This document shows positions 34,725-45,423 of a DNA stretch of 64,000 bases, in pieces. The position numbers and the translations under genes are program-made. The DNA is taken from the NCBI RefSeq assembly GCF_003253705.1, contig NZ_QKYU01000006.1:62001-126000 (forward strand), in the 5' to 3' direction. The DNA is from Humitalea rosea (GTDB lineage Bacteria > Pseudomonadota > Alphaproteobacteria > Acetobacterales > Acetobacteraceae). The notes beneath the pieces were generated by a model. The model had not been told where the DNA came from and made no database searches. It saw only the letters and a list, made by a program, of their open reading frames with translations. Positions within the stretch are counted from its first letter, which is position 1. The number at the start of each line of letters is the position of its first letter.

Positions 34725-35755
34725 GCACCGCCCGGGCGATCGCCCCGGTCAGCTCCGCCATGCCGGGGGAGATGGTGCTCGACCTGCGTGGCCTCCGCAC
34801 CGAGTTCCGTGGCGAGGGCCCGCCGGCGGTCGCCGTCAACGATCTGTCCTTCACCGTGCGCCATGGTGAGACGCTCTGCATCGTGGGTGAATCCGGCTGC
34901 GGCAAGAGCATGACGGCGCTGTCGCTGCTGCGGCTGGTGCCGCGGCCCGGCGGGCGGATCGCGGCCGGCACGGCCATGATCGGCGGGCGCGATCTGTTCA
35001 CGCTGTCGGAGCCCGAGATGCGAGCGGTCCGCGGTGGCGAGATCGCGATGATCTTCCAGGAGCCGATGACCAGCCTGAACCCGGTGCTGACCATCGGCCG
35101 GCAGATCGCCGAGACGGTGATGGTGCATGAGAACGTGCCATGGTCTGTCTGCATGGAGCGCGCGCTGGCGATGCTGCGCGCGGTGCGCATGCCCGAACCG
35201 GAGCGGCGGTTGCACGAATATCCGCACCAGCTTTCCGGCGGCATGCGTCAGCGCGTGATGATCGCCATGGCGCTGGCCTGTCGGCCGCGGCTGCTGCTGG
35301 CGGATGAGCCGACCACAGCACTCGATGTGACCATCCAGGCGCAGATTCTGGATCTGATCCGCGACCTGCAGGAGCAGACCGGGACGGCCGTCATCCTTAT
35401 CACCCACGACCTTGGCGTGGTGGCCGAGATGGCCGACCGTGTGCTGGTCATGTACGCCGGGCGCAAGGTCGAGGAAGCCGTGGTGGACGAGCTCTTCGAT
35501 GCACCCCTGCATCCCTATACGCGCGGGTTGATGGCGGCGATGCCGCATCTCGGCGGGGTGGGCGCGGGGCGGATGCGGCTGGCGGAAATCCCGGGTGTGG
35601 TGCCGGCGCTGACCGACATGCCGGAGGGCTGCCCCTTCGCCGCGCGCTGCGGCCGCGCCAGCGCCGAATGCCGGGCGGCGATGCCGCCGCTGGAGGAGCG
35701 CCGGCCCGGCCATCTCGTCGCCTGCTGGCATTCTGGGGAGAGCCCCGATGCGTAA
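34721..35755 (+). CDS. peptide-type ABC importer ATPase, DppD family
   Basis: A 344-residue ATPase with Walker [11 protein letters not shown], signature [16 protein letters not shown], Walker [12 protein letters not shown], and the C-terminal [11 protein letters not shown] cysteine motif. GTG start at 34721 overlaps the upstream stop (GTGA). It is the separate counterpart of the first half of the fused ATPase at 21768. Confidence 0.92.
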   Translation: MSTARAIAPVSSAMPGEMVLDLRGLRTEFRGEGPPAVAVNDLSFTVRHGETLCIVGESGCGKSMTALSLLRLVPRPGGRIAAGTAMIGGRDLFTLSEPEMRAVRGGEIAMIFQEPMTSLNPVLTIGRQIAETVMVHENVPWSVCMERALAMLRAVRMPEPERRLHEYPHQLSGGMRQRVMIAMALACRPRLLLADEPTTALDVTIQAQILDLIRDLQEQTGTAVILITHDLGVVAEMADRVLVMYAGRKVEEAVVDELFDAPLHPYTRGLMAAMPHLGGVGAGRMRLAEIPGVVPALTDMPEGCPFAARCGRASAECRAAMPPLEERRPGHLVACWHSGESPDA

Positions 35756-36758
35756 CCCCGAGCGGATCCCTCTGCTGAGCGTTGAGGGGCTGGTCAAGCA
35801 CTACCCCCTGCGCGGCGGGTTGTTCGGCAAGGCGAAGGGTGAGGTGCGGGCCGTGGATGGCATCAGTTTCTCGATCGGCGCCGGCGAGACGCTCGGCCTG
35901 GTCGGCGAAAGCGGTTGCGGCAAATCCACCGCCGGAAAGGCGATCCTGAAGCTGGTGGAGCCGAGCGCCGGCACCATCCGCCTGGGTGGCGAGGACATCA
36001 CGCATCTTGCCCCCGGTGCCATGCACCGGCACCGGCAGCGGATGCAGGTGATCTTCCAGGATCCCTATTCCTCGTTGAACCCTCGCATGACGGCGGGGGA
36101 CATCGTCGCCGAACCCTTCGTCAATTACGGCATCGGCAACCGCAGCGAGCGGCGCGACCGCACCGAGGCGCTGTTCCGCCGCACCGGCCTGCGCCCGGAC
36201 CAGATGGCGCGCTACCCGCATGAGTTCTCGGGCGGGCAGCGGCAGCGGTTGGGCATTGCCCGCGCGCTGGCGCTGGGGCCGGATCTGATCATCGGGGATG
36301 AGCCGGTCTCGGCGCTCGATGTCTCGGTGCAGGCGCAGGTCATCAACCTGCTGATGGACCTGCAGGAGGAATTTGGCCTGTCGTATTTGTTCATCGCGCA
36401 CGACCTTGGCGTGGTCGAACACATCAGCCATCGCGTCGCGGTGATGTATCTCGGAAAGATCGTCGAAATCGCGCCGCGCGCCGCCCTCTTCGCCGATCCA
36501 CGCCATCCCTATACCGAGGCCTTGCTCTCGGCGGTGCCGCCCGCGCGCCCGGTGCGCCGCGTCGGTGGGCTGCGGCCGCCGCGGCGGGAACGGCTGGTGC
36601 TGCGCGGCGATGTGCCGAGCCCGATCCACCCGCCCTCCGGCTGTCGCTTCCATACGCGCTGCCCGATCGCGGTGGCGATTTGCGCGCAGGTGGAACCACC
36701 GCTGGTGGCGGATGCCACGGGCCATGCCGCGGCCTGCCATCTGCGCGCGCCGGCATGA
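35748..36758 (+). CDS. peptide-type ABC importer ATPase, DppF family
   Basis: A 336-residue ATPase, partner of the DppD-type protein it overlaps by 8 bp. It shows [20 protein letters not shown], Walker [10 protein letters not shown], signature [16 protein letters not shown], Walker [15 protein letters not shown] and [11 protein letters not shown]. The LRGGLFGK insertion before the first strand is a DppF/OppF feature. It completes the second importer. Confidence 0.92.
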   Translation: MRNPERIPLLSVEGLVKHYPLRGGLFGKAKGEVRAVDGISFSIGAGETLGLVGESGCGKSTAGKAILKLVEPSAGTIRLGGEDITHLAPGAMHRHRQRMQVIFQDPYSSLNPRMTAGDIVAEPFVNYGIGNRSERRDRTEALFRRTGLRPDQMARYPHEFSGGQRQRLGIARALALGPDLIIGDEPVSALDVSVQAQVINLLMDLQEEFGLSYLFIAHDLGVVEHISHRVAVMYLGKIVEIAPRAALFADPRHPYTEALLSAVPPARPVRRVGGLRPPRRERLVLRGDVPSPIHPPSGCRFHTRCPIAVAICAQVEPPLVADATGHAAACHLRAPA

Positions 36759-36795
36759 GGCCCGTGCGGGCACGTCGAACAGGGTTGACGAAGGA

Positions 36796-39423
36796 ATGGA
36801 TAGCGTGACGGTGCAACAGGATCAGACAGCCGCGGCATCCCTCGAACCCGGTGCGGTGGCGGCGGATGCGCCGGGCATGCTGCAAGGGTTGCGCGTGGTC
36901 GAGTTCGCCGACGAGCTTGCGGAATATGCGGGCCTGCTTCTCGCCGGGATGGGGGCGGAGGTCGTCAAGGTCGAGCCGCCCGCCGGTGCTGCCACGCGCC
37001 AGATCGGCCCCTTCGCCGGTGACATGCCGGACCCGGAGCGCTCGCTGCATTTCTGGACCTACAATCGCGGCAAGCGCTCGGTCACGCTTGACATCGCCGA
37101 TCCCGCGCAACGCGACGCCTTGGTGGCGCTGATCGGTTCGGCCGATATTGTCCTCGATTCCACCCGTGGTGGGCTGCATGCGGCACTTGGCGAAACCCTG
37201 GCCTCGCTGCCGGGGCGCTTCCCAGGGCTGATCGTGGCACGCATCACCCCCTTCGGCGACACCGGCCCGTGGAAGGACCACAAGGCCAGCGACCTCATTC
37301 ATCTCGCCCTTGGCGGCGTGATGATGAACTGCGGCTATGATGCCGCACCGCCGTGGGACTACGATCTGCCACCGATCGCGCCGCAGCTTTGGCACGCCTA
37401 CCACATTGCGGGCGAGCAGCTCCTCGTCGGCATTCTGGCGGCCGTGCTGCATCGGTTGCACACAGGCGAAGGGCAGGATGTGTCCGTCGCGGTGCATGAC
37501 GCCGTCTCGAAGAACACCGAATTGGATGTCATGTCCTGGGTGATGCGACGTGCGCCGCTGTATCGCATGACCTGCCGCCACGCCGGCGAGCAGCCGACGC
37601 ATGTGCCGAACATCGGCCACACCAAGGATGGGCGCTGGTGCATCGCGCTCGGTCTGTCGGCGCGCGATCAGGCCAACCTCCTGCCCTTCCTCTCGAAATA
37701 CGGGATGCAGGCGGATCTGGCCGCACCCGGGCGGGAGGCGGATCTGCGCGCCCGCAACGTGCCCGGCTCCTCGGCGGCGGATGAGGGCAAGGCGCATATC
37801 GTCGAGGTCATCCAGCGCTTCATTCGCGCCTATACCTACGAGGATCTGCCCTGGCCCGAGGCGCAGGCGGCGGGGCTACTCTGGGCCCCCTTGCGCAAGC
37901 CGCATGAGAATGTCGCGGATGTTCATTGGCAGACACGCGGGACCTTCGCCGAGATCGAGCATCCCGAACTCGGCCGCGCGCTGCCCTACCCGGTCAGCCG
38001 CTGGCTGAGCACCGAGACACGCTGGCAGACCGGCACCCGCGCGCCCCGGCTCGGCGAACACACCGCGGAGGTGCTGGCCGACCCGGCGCCGCGGGTCGCG
38101 AGCGTGCCGGCACGGCCGCGCAGCGGCCCCGCCCGGCTGTCGGCGCGCGGCAAGGCCTTCCCTCTGCAAGGCGTGCGGATCTTCGATTTCTCCTGGTTTC
38201 TGGCCTCGGCCGGTGGCACGCGGCTTTGTGCCGCGCTGGGCGCGGATGTGATCAAGGTGGAGTGGAAGGAGAACCCCGACACCCGCCTCGCCGCCATGGC
38301 GCCGGTCGGTGGGCGCGAGGCGCGCAGCACCGCGACCGGGCCGCTGCCGGGTGTGACGGATTCCGACATGGGCGGCCAGTTCAACAACAAGAACGCGGGC
38401 AAGAGCGGACTCTCGCTGAACATCCGGCACCCCAAGGGGCTGGAGATCGCGCGACGGATGATCGCGCAATCCGATGTCGTCGCCGAGGGGTTTTCTCCCG
38501 GTGTGCTGAAGCGGCTCGGGCTGGGCTATGAGGCTCTGACGAAGATCCGGCCTGATATCATCTACGTCCAGCAATCCGGCATGGGCGGCGTCGGCACCTA
38601 TGGCCGCTTTCGCACCATCGGCCCGGTCGCGGCCGCCTTCGCCGGCGCCGCCGAAATGTCGGGCCTGCGGGAGCCGGCGATGCCCGCGGGCTGGGGCTAT
38701 TCCTATCTGGACTGGATTGGCGCCTATAGCTTCGCCATGGCGATCATGGGCGCGCTGTTCCACCGGGATCGCACGGGGCGTGGGCAATGGGTCGACAGTT
38801 CGCAATGCGAAACCGGCATCTTCCATTGCGGCGTCCCGATTCTTGACCATGCGGTGAATGGCCGAAGCTGGGAGCGGATCGGGAATCGCTCCCCTTACAA
38901 GCCGGCGGCGCCGCATGGTGCCTATCGCTGCGCGGGGCAGGATCGTTGGATCGCCATCGCCTGTTTCACCGAGGAGGAATGGGCGGCGCTGTGCCGCATT
39001 GCCGGCACTCCCGCCTGGGCGGCGGACCCCCGCTTCGCCACACTCGCGGCGCGGCTCGCGCACCAGGATGCGCTGGAGGCCGCCCTGACCTCCTGGACCA
39101 CGGGGCAGGAGGCGCATACCCTCATGGCGGCGCTGCAGGTGGCGGGCGTGCCGGCCGGAGTCTGCCAGAATGCCGAGGACCGCTGCGACCATGACCCGCA
39201 GCTCGCGGCGCTGGACTGGATGACCGAGGTGACGGGCACCAAGATCGGCCGTTGGCCGGTCACCGAACTGCCCTCGAAGCTCTCGGCGACGCCGCCCTAT
39301 AGCGGCGGCATCACCGATCGTGGCGCCCCCGGCTATGGCGAGGACAATGAGCGCCTGTTGCGGGAGCTGCTCGGCTACAGCGCGCAAGAGGTCGCCGACC
39401 TTGCCGCCGAAGGGGTGATCTGA
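36796..39423 (+). CDS. tandem two-domain CaiB/BaiF CoA-transferase
   Basis: One 875-residue chain with two complete class III CoA-transferase domains, residues about 25-430 and 455-875. Domain 1 has LRVVEFADELAEYAG, LLAGMGAEVVKVEP and an active-site loop GQDVSVAVHDAV with Asp at the catalytic position. Domain 2 has VRIFDFSWFLASAGG, LCAALGADVIKVEW and GQWVDSSQCETG, with Glu there. Family members normally form interlocked homodimers, so the fusion probably folds as a covalent pseudo-dimer with unequal sites. ATG at 36796 sits one base after AAGGA; GTG at 36805 is a better-spaced alternative. It follows the second importer by 37 bp. Confidence 0.9.
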   Translation: MDSVTVQQDQTAAASLEPGAVAADAPGMLQGLRVVEFADELAEYAGLLLAGMGAEVVKVEPPAGAATRQIGPFAGDMPDPERSLHFWTYNRGKRSVTLDIADPAQRDALVALIGSADIVLDSTRGGLHAALGETLASLPGRFPGLIVARITPFGDTGPWKDHKASDLIHLALGGVMMNCGYDAAPPWDYDLPPIAPQLWHAYHIAGEQLLVGILAAVLHRLHTGEGQDVSVAVHDAVSKNTELDVMSWVMRRAPLYRMTCRHAGEQPTHVPNIGHTKDGRWCIALGLSARDQANLLPFLSKYGMQADLAAPGREADLRARNVPGSSAADEGKAHIVEVIQRFIRAYTYEDLPWPEAQAAGLLWAPLRKPHENVADVHWQTRGTFAEIEHPELGRALPYPVSRWLSTETRWQTGTRAPRLGEHTAEVLADPAPRVASVPARPRSGPARLSARGKAFPLQGVRIFDFSWFLASAGGTRLCAALGADVIKVEWKENPDTRLAAMAPVGGREARSTATGPLPGVTDSDMGGQFNNKNAGKSGLSLNIRHPKGLEIARRMIAQSDVVAEGFSPGVLKRLGLGYEALTKIRPDIIYVQQSGMGGVGTYGRFRTIGPVAAAFAGAAEMSGLREPAMPAGWGYSYLDWIGAYSFAMAIMGALFHRDRTGRGQWVDSSQCETGIFHCGVPILDHAVNGRSWERIGNRSPYKPAAPHGAYRCAGQDRWIAIACFTEEEWAALCRIAGTPAWAADPRFATLAARLAHQDALEAALTSWTTGQEAHTLMAALQVAGVPAGVCQNAEDRCDHDPQLAALDWMTEVTGTKIGRWPVTELPSKLSATPPYSGGITDRGAPGYGEDNERLLRELLGYSAQEVADLAAEGVI

Positions 39424-39426
39424 GCC

Positions 39427-40236
39427 ATGGACGGCGCCGAGGGCATCGTCTTCATCGGCGATATCCACCGGCGCTGGAATTATGTCGAGGCGGGGCTCGC
39501 GGCGATGGCCACGCCGCCGCGCGCGGCTGTCTTGCTTGGCGACATGGAATGCCATGCGCCGCTGGATGCGCTGGCAGCGCCGTTTCTCCGGCGCGGCATC
39601 CCCGTCCATTGGATATTCGGCAACCACGACTACGACGGTGGGCCGGAGATGTGGGCGAACCTGGCCGCGCCGGAGCGCAATCCCGTGACCGCCGCGGGCT
39701 GCCTGCATGGACGGGTGGCGGAGATCGGCGGCCTGCGGATCGCGGGCCTGGGTGGCGTATTCCGGCGGCGGGTCTGGGAGCCGCCCGAACCGCCCCGCCT
39801 GCGCGCCCGCGCCGAATTGGCCGAGGATCTGGCCAGGCTGGATGCCAGTTGGAGCGCCGCGCAACGCAGCGCCTTGGGCGACGCCCTCGCGGCCATGGCG
39901 ATCTGGCCGGAGGATTGGCAGGCGCTGCTTGGCAAGCGCGCCGATGTGCTGGTGACGCATGAGGCGCCGTCCAGCCACCCCGCCGGCGCCCCGGCGCTTG
40001 AGGATCTGGCCCGCGCCCTCGGCGCGCGGCTGATCGTGCATGGGCACCACCACGTCAACACCCTCTCGGTCGCGCCGGATGGCTTGCGGGTGCTGGGGGT
40101 CGCGGCGGGCTGGGGCGTGGCGGCCGATGGCAGCACGCTCTGGCCTGGGGAGGCGCCGCGCTGGCTCGGCGCGCCGCCATCAGGATGGCGTCTCGCCGGC
40201 CGGGCGCAAGCGGCGGCAAATACAGTCGACACCTAG
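39427..40236 (+). CDS. calcineurin-like metallophosphoesterase
   Basis: A 269-residue protein with the full dimetal motif set: GDIH (residues 11-14), GDME about 25 residues on, GNHD near residue 66, and the C-terminal VTHEAPS plus HGHHHVN. It starts 3 bp after the tandem CoA-transferase, so it is in the same operon. Such proteins hydrolyse phosphomonoesters or diesters; a housecleaning role for a phosphorylated or CoA-derived by-product is possible but unproven. Confidence 0.85.
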   Translation: MDGAEGIVFIGDIHRRWNYVEAGLAAMATPPRAAVLLGDMECHAPLDALAAPFLRRGIPVHWIFGNHDYDGGPEMWANLAAPERNPVTAAGCLHGRVAEIGGLRIAGLGGVFRRRVWEPPEPPRLRARAELAEDLARLDASWSAAQRSALGDALAAMAIWPEDWQALLGKRADVLVTHEAPSSHPAGAPALEDLARALGARLIVHGHHHVNTLSVAPDGLRVLGVAAGWGVAADGSTLWPGEAPRWLGAPPSGWRLAGRAQAAANTVDT

Positions 40237-40245
40237 GAGGACAGC

Positions 40246-41160
40246 ATGCCCGAAATCGAGATCATGGCCCGCGGCCTGGGCTTCCCGGAGGGGCCGGTGG
40301 TGATGGCGGATGGTTCCGTCATCCTCACCGAAATCAATGGTGGCAAGATCACCAAGGTCACCGCCGATGGCGTGGTGACGCCGCTCGGCGCCCCGGCTGG
40401 CGGGCCGAATGGGATGGCGATCGGGCCGGATGGCGCGCTCTATCTCTGCGACAATGGCGGCAGCCTGTATCTGCCCGGGCATTTCATGGGCATGGGGCCG
40501 GCGGCGGATTATGCCGGCGGTTCGGTGCAGCGGGTCGATCCGCAGACCGGCGAGCGGCGCGTGCTCTATGCCGAATGCAACGGCAATCGCCTGTCGGCCC
40601 CGAACGACATCGTCTTCGACCGCCAGGGCGGTTTTTACTTCACTGACCTCGGCAAGCGCTACGCCCGCGCCCGCGACCATGGCGGGCTGTATTACGCGCT
40701 GCCGGACGGCTCCTCGATCCGCGAGATCGCCTATCCGATCCTCAGCGCCAATGGCGTGGGCCTCTCGCCGGACGAGAAGACCGTCTATGTCGCCGATACC
40801 GAGGGTGCGCGGCTTTTGGCCTTCGATGTCGAATCCCCGGGCGTGCTCAAGCCTGGCGTGTTCCCCGCGCCGCATGGCGGGCGCTGCATCGCCGGCCTGC
40901 CGGGCCCGGCCCGCTTCGACAGCCTGGCGGTGACGGCGGCGGGCAATATCGCGGTGGCGACGCTCACCACCGGCTTCGTGACGGTCTTCGCGCCGGATGG
41001 GCGGCTGCTGCGGGAGGTGAAGATGCCCGACTCGCATCCGACCAACATCTGCTTCGGCGGCGCGGATATGCGGACCGCCTACATCACCCTGTCGGCTGTG
41101 GGTGATCTGGCGCGGACGGTCTGGGACGAACCGGGGCTGCGGCTGAACTTCCAGCACTGA
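40246..41160 (+). CDS. SMP-30/gluconolactonase-like beta-propeller hydrolase
   Basis: Six-bladed propeller protein of 304 residues. The metal ligands expected in SMP-30 lactonases are present: Glu in FPEGPVVM, Asn in GPNGMAIGPDG, Asn in SAPNDIVFDRQGG and Asp in VGLSPDEKTVYVADT. AGGAGG precedes the ATG by 6 bp. It probably opens a sugar or other small lactone. It lies between the CoA-transferase operon and the acid-sugar kinase operon, and could feed the latter. Confidence 0.87.
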   Translation: MPEIEIMARGLGFPEGPVVMADGSVILTEINGGKITKVTADGVVTPLGAPAGGPNGMAIGPDGALYLCDNGGSLYLPGHFMGMGPAADYAGGSVQRVDPQTGERRVLYAECNGNRLSAPNDIVFDRQGGFYFTDLGKRYARARDHGGLYYALPDGSSIREIAYPILSANGVGLSPDEKTVYVADTEGARLLAFDVESPGVLKPGVFPAPHGGRCIAGLPGPARFDSLAVTAAGNIAVATLTTGFVTVFAPDGRLLREVKMPDSHPTNICFGGADMRTAYITLSAVGDLARTVWDEPGLRLNFQH

Positions 41161-41183
41161 CCCTCCGCGCATCGTGCTTACCC

Positions 41184-41211
41184 GGGGCAGGAGGGGCGGG
41201 TAGTCTGCCCC
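41184..41211 (+). terminator. GC-rich inverted repeat between lactonase and GntR genes
   Basis: GGGGCAG (41184-41190) and CTGCCCC (41205-41211) can pair around a 14-nt loop, 24 bp after the lactonase stop. There is no T-run, so it is at best a weak or Rho-assisted terminator. Confidence 0.3.
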
Positions 41212-41249
41212 TCGAATCCGGCGCTTCGCGGTGAGAGGAAGGGGAACCG

Positions 41250-41909
41250 ATGGCGTTCAGGACCAAGCAGGACCAGGTGGCGGAGATCCTCCGGGAGCGG
41301 ATCATCGCCGGCACCTACCCGCGCGGCATGAAGCTGAAGCAATCCCAGATCGCCGAGGAACTCGGTGTGTCCATCACCCCGGTGCGCGAGGCGCTGCACA
41401 CACTGGAGGCGGAGGGCTATGTCGCCGGCCTCTCGCACAAGGGTCTGCATGTCCCCGAAACCGTGCCGGGCGCGGCACGCGAGGTGTTCGAACTGCGGGT
41501 GATGCTGGAGCGCGACCTGACCGCCCATGCCGTCGCCCGCATGACCCCGGCCTCATTGGCGGAACTGCGGGAGAGCCAGGCGCGCATCGTGGCGCTGACC
41601 CGCGGGAAGGACGCGCAGGCGCTCCGCGCGGAGAATTACCGCTTCCACTTCCGCCTCTACGAACTGGCCGATCGGCCGCAGACGCAGCAATTCGTCCGCG
41701 TGCTCTGGGCGAAATATCCCTTCATCATGCAGGAACGCCCGGGCCGGAAAAAGATGCTGGTCCAGGAACATGCGCGCTTCCTCGAACGAGTCGCGGCGGG
41801 CGACCAGACAGGCGCCGTCCAGGCGATGGTGGACCACATCGAGAGCGGCTGGCGGGGCTTGGAGGACCAGGGCGCGCCCGAGGCCACCGCGGCAAAAGCC
41901 ACGCGCTGA
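41250..41909 (+). CDS. GntR-family (FCD-type) transcriptional regulator
   Basis: A 219-residue regulator. The N-terminal winged helix contains LKQSQIAEELGVSITPVREAL (shortened here to QIAEELGVSITPVREAL) and a wing ending LSHKGLHVPE; the helical FCD domain starts near residue 75 with FELRVMLERDLTAHAVARM and has NYRFHFRLYELAD. AGAGGAAGGGG precedes the ATG. It stands directly upstream of the kinase and PdxA2 genes on the same strand, so it is probably their repressor, responding to an acid sugar. Confidence 0.88.
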   Translation: MAFRTKQDQVAEILRERIIAGTYPRGMKLKQSQIAEELGVSITPVREALHTLEAEGYVAGLSHKGLHVPETVPGAAREVFELRVMLERDLTAHAVARMTPASLAELRESQARIVALTRGKDAQALRAENYRFHFRLYELADRPQTQQFVRVLWAKYPFIMQERPGRKKMLVQEHARFLERVAAGDQTGAVQAMVDHIESGWRGLEDQGAPEATAAKATR

Positions 41910-41987
41910 CCCTCCCCGATTTGCCGCTGCCGCCCAGGCATGGTGCCCTCCGGCCGGGTGCCGCAGTCGTCATGAAGGATAGTGTTT

Positions 41988-43225
41988 GTGCCGGAGCGCT
42001 GGCTGATCCTGGCCGATGATCTGACCGGCGCCGCCGATACCGCCATCGCCTTCGCGCGCGCCGGCTGGGCCGCCTCGGTCGCCTGGGGCGCCGCCGCGCC
42101 GGAGGATGCGGTGCTGTCGTTCGATGCCGATAGCCGGCGCCTGACGGGGGCGGAGGCCGCGGCCCGCCATGCGGCGCTGCTGCGGGCGCATGGCGGCGGG
42201 CGCAGCGCGCTGTTCAAGAAGATCGATTCCACCCTGCGCGGCCATCCGGCGGCGGAGTTGGCGGGGGTGCTGCACGCGCTGCGCGGGCAGGGGCACCGCG
42301 CGCTGGCCGTGGTGGCGGCAGCCTTTCCCGCGCTGGGACGCACGACCGTGGCGGGGTGCATCCACCTGAATGGGCAGCCGCTGGAGGTGAGTCCGCTCTG
42401 GGCACGGGAACACAGCTACCCCACTGCCGACCTCTGCGCGGTGCTGGCGGGGGAGGGGCTACGGACCCGCCATGCGCCGCTCGGCCTCGTGCGCGACGGG
42501 GCCGGGGCGCTGGCCCGGCTGCTGCATGACGCGCTCGCCGATGGCACCGATGCGGTGGTCTGCGATGCGGTCCTGGAGGAGGATCTGGCCCGCATCGTCC
42601 GCGCGGGGCGGCCGCTTGCGCGCGCGCTGCTCTGGGTGGGCTCGGCCGGGCTGGCGCGGGCGCTGGCTGGGGCCGTGTCGGACGGCGCCATGGCGCCGTC
42701 GCGTGCCGCCGGTGGCATTCTGACCGTGGTCGGCAGCCTGGCCGAAGCCTCGCGCGCCGGCGTCGCGCTGCTGGCCGACGACCCGGGGCTGCTGACCCTG
42801 ACCATCGCGCCCGCGACGCTGCGGGGCGGCCCGCGGGGGCCGGACTGGCGCGCCCAGGCCGCGGCGGCCGTGGCGGCGCTGGCCGCCGGCCGCGATGTGC
42901 TGGTCGCGATCCAGGCCGATCCCGGTACGACGCCGGCGGCCGGCGCGCTGCTGGCCGACCGGCTTGGCCTCCTGCTCGCGCCCGCCTCATCCTTGGCCGG
43001 CGCCCTGGTGGTGACGGGCGGGGAGACCGCGCGGGCGGTCTGCGACGCCTTCGGCATTGCCGGCATCCGCATGCTGGCCGAGATCGAGCCGGGCGTGCCG
43101 CTCGGCCTCGCCCATGCTACGCGGGCGCTGCCCATCATCACCAAGGCGGGCGGGTTCGGCGATGCCGGAACCCTGTCGCGCTGCCTGGCCCATCTGCGCC
43201 GCCTGCCGATTTCGGAGAGCCCTGC

Positions 43226-43229
<4 letters not shown>
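41988..43229 (+). CDS. four-carbon acid-sugar kinase (DUF1537 family, DtnK/OtnK-like)
   Basis: ATP-dependent kinase of 413 residues. The N-terminal substrate domain opens ILADDLTGAADTAIAFARAG, the family hallmark, with FKKIDSTLRGHPAAEL a little later; the C-terminal nucleotide domain has LVVTGGETARAV and EPGVPLG near the end. GTG at 41988 is 8 bp after AGGA; GTG at 41982 is too close to it. It overlaps pdxA2 by 4 bp, and such pairs phosphorylate D-threonate or D-erythronate at O4 and then oxidise it. The absence of otnC and otnI relatives here points to D-threonate, as an inference. Confidence 0.87.
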
Positions 43230-44236
<1,007 letters not shown>

Positions 44237-44248
44237 TCGCCGAGAATC

Positions 44249-44270
44249 AATCTGAATTACAGATTAAATC
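44249..44270. promoter_or_regulatory. LysR-type box upstream of the YeiH-like gene
   Basis: AATCTG and CAGATT (44249-44254 and 44260-44265) form a perfect inverted repeat around AATTA. The core has the T-N11-A form typical of LysR-type regulators. A third half-site, AATCT, follows at 44267-44271. The region is strikingly AT-rich and lies 70 bp before the permease gene, whose likely regulator is encoded just downstream. The rest of the gap to 44340 shows a ribosome site CAGGAG and nothing else. Confidence 0.5.
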
Positions 44271-44340
44271 TATCAAAAATAACCAATGGAGTGATGATTG
44301 GAAGGCGCCTAGCTGGGGGCGATAGCCCAGGAGCCCCGCC

Positions 44341-45423
44341 ATGTCCGCCGCGACCCAAGCCCAGATCCTGCCCCTCGCGGCCCGGCCTGGCGGTCCGGCG
44401 CGTCTGTTGCCTGGCCTGTTGCTCTGCCTCGCCGTCACCGTCGCGGCCGTGGGGCTGGAGCATGCCGAGACCTGGGTCTTCGGCCGCGCCTGGCTGGAGC
44501 CGCTGGTGCTGGCGATCCTGCTCGGCGCCGCGCTGCGCACCGCCTGGACCCCCGGCGCCCACTGGCATCCCGGCATCGCCTTCAGCGCCAAATTCCTGTT
44601 GGAGCTGGCGGTGGTGTTGCTCGGTGCCTCGGTCAGCGCGGCGACGATCCTGGCGGTCGGGCCGGCGCTGCTGCTCGGGATCACCGGCTTTGTCGTGGTG
44701 GCGGTGCTCGGCGGCTATGGGCTTTGCCGGCTGCTGGGCCTGCCGCGCCGGATGGCGATCCTGGTCGCCTGCGGCAATGCCATCTGCGGCAATTCCGCGA
44801 TCGCCGCGGTGGCCCCGGTGATCGGCGCCGATGGCGATGAGGTCGCCGCCTCGATCGCCTTTACCGCGGTGCTGGGGGTGGCGGCGGTGCTCGGCCTGCC
44901 GCTGCTGGTGCCGCTGCTGGGGCTGTCCGGCACGCAATTCGGCGTGCTGGCCGGGCTGACCGTCTATGCGGTGCCGCAGGTGCTGGCGGCGACCGCGCCC
45001 CTGGGCGTGCTGGCAGTCCAGGTCGGCACGCTGGTGAAGCTGGTGCGGGTGCTGATGCTGGGGCCCGTGGTGCTGGTGCTGTCGCTGCTGACGCCGCGGC
45101 TGCGCGAGGCCCCCGGCGCGGCGGCGCCGCATGTCACCGCCGGCGACCGGCCGACGCTGCATCGGTTGGTGCCGTGGTTCATCCTGGGTTTCCTCGCCAT
45201 GAGCCTGCTGCGTTCGCTCGGGCTGATCCCGCAGCCGGTGCTGGCCCCGCTCGCCGGCGCGGCGAGCGCCTTGACGGTCATCTCGATGGCCGCCCTCGGG
45301 CTTGGCGTGGATGTGCGGACGGTGGCCCGCGCCGGGGGGCGGGTGAGTGCCGCGGTCAGCCTCTCGCTGCTGGCCTTGGGCGCGATCGCTTTGGGGCTGA
45401 TCCGGCTGCTCGGCGTCGCCTGA
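44341..45423 (+). CDS. YeiH/UPF0324-family membrane protein (putative sulfate exporter)
   Basis: Inner-membrane protein of 360 residues with about ten hydrophobic segments. The conserved block VACGNAICGNSAIAAVAPVI (cysteine-glycine pairs in the membrane) marks the family; WHPGIAFSAKFLLELAVVLL and ALGLGVDVRTVARAGG are further landmarks. Homologues are annotated putative sulfate exporters and often adjoin a YeiE/CbbR-like LysR gene, as here. It meets that gene tail to tail with no gap. Confidence 0.85.
   Translation: MSAATQAQILPLAARPGGPARLLPGLLLCLAVTVAAVGLEHAETWVFGRAWLEPLVLAILLGAALRTAWTPGAHWHPGIAFSAKFLLELAVVLLGASVSAATILAVGPALLLGITGFVVVAVLGGYGLCRLLGLPRRMAILVACGNAICGNSAIAAVAPVIGADGDEVAASIAFTAVLGVAAVLGLPLLVPLLGLSGTQFGVLAGLTVYAVPQVLAATAPLGVLAVQVGTLVKLVRVLMLGPVVLVLSLLTPRLREAPGAAAPHVTAGDRPTLHRLVPWFILGFLAMSLLRSLGLIPQPVLAPLAGAASALTVISMAALGLGVDVRTVARAGGRVSAAVSLSLLALGAIALGLIRLLGVA

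Noticed and set aside
40226-40234. GTCGACACC upstream of the lactonase, resembling the sites at 9858-9900
   Set aside because: It is only a half-match, lies at the end of a coding region, and GTCGAC is common by chance in such DNA.
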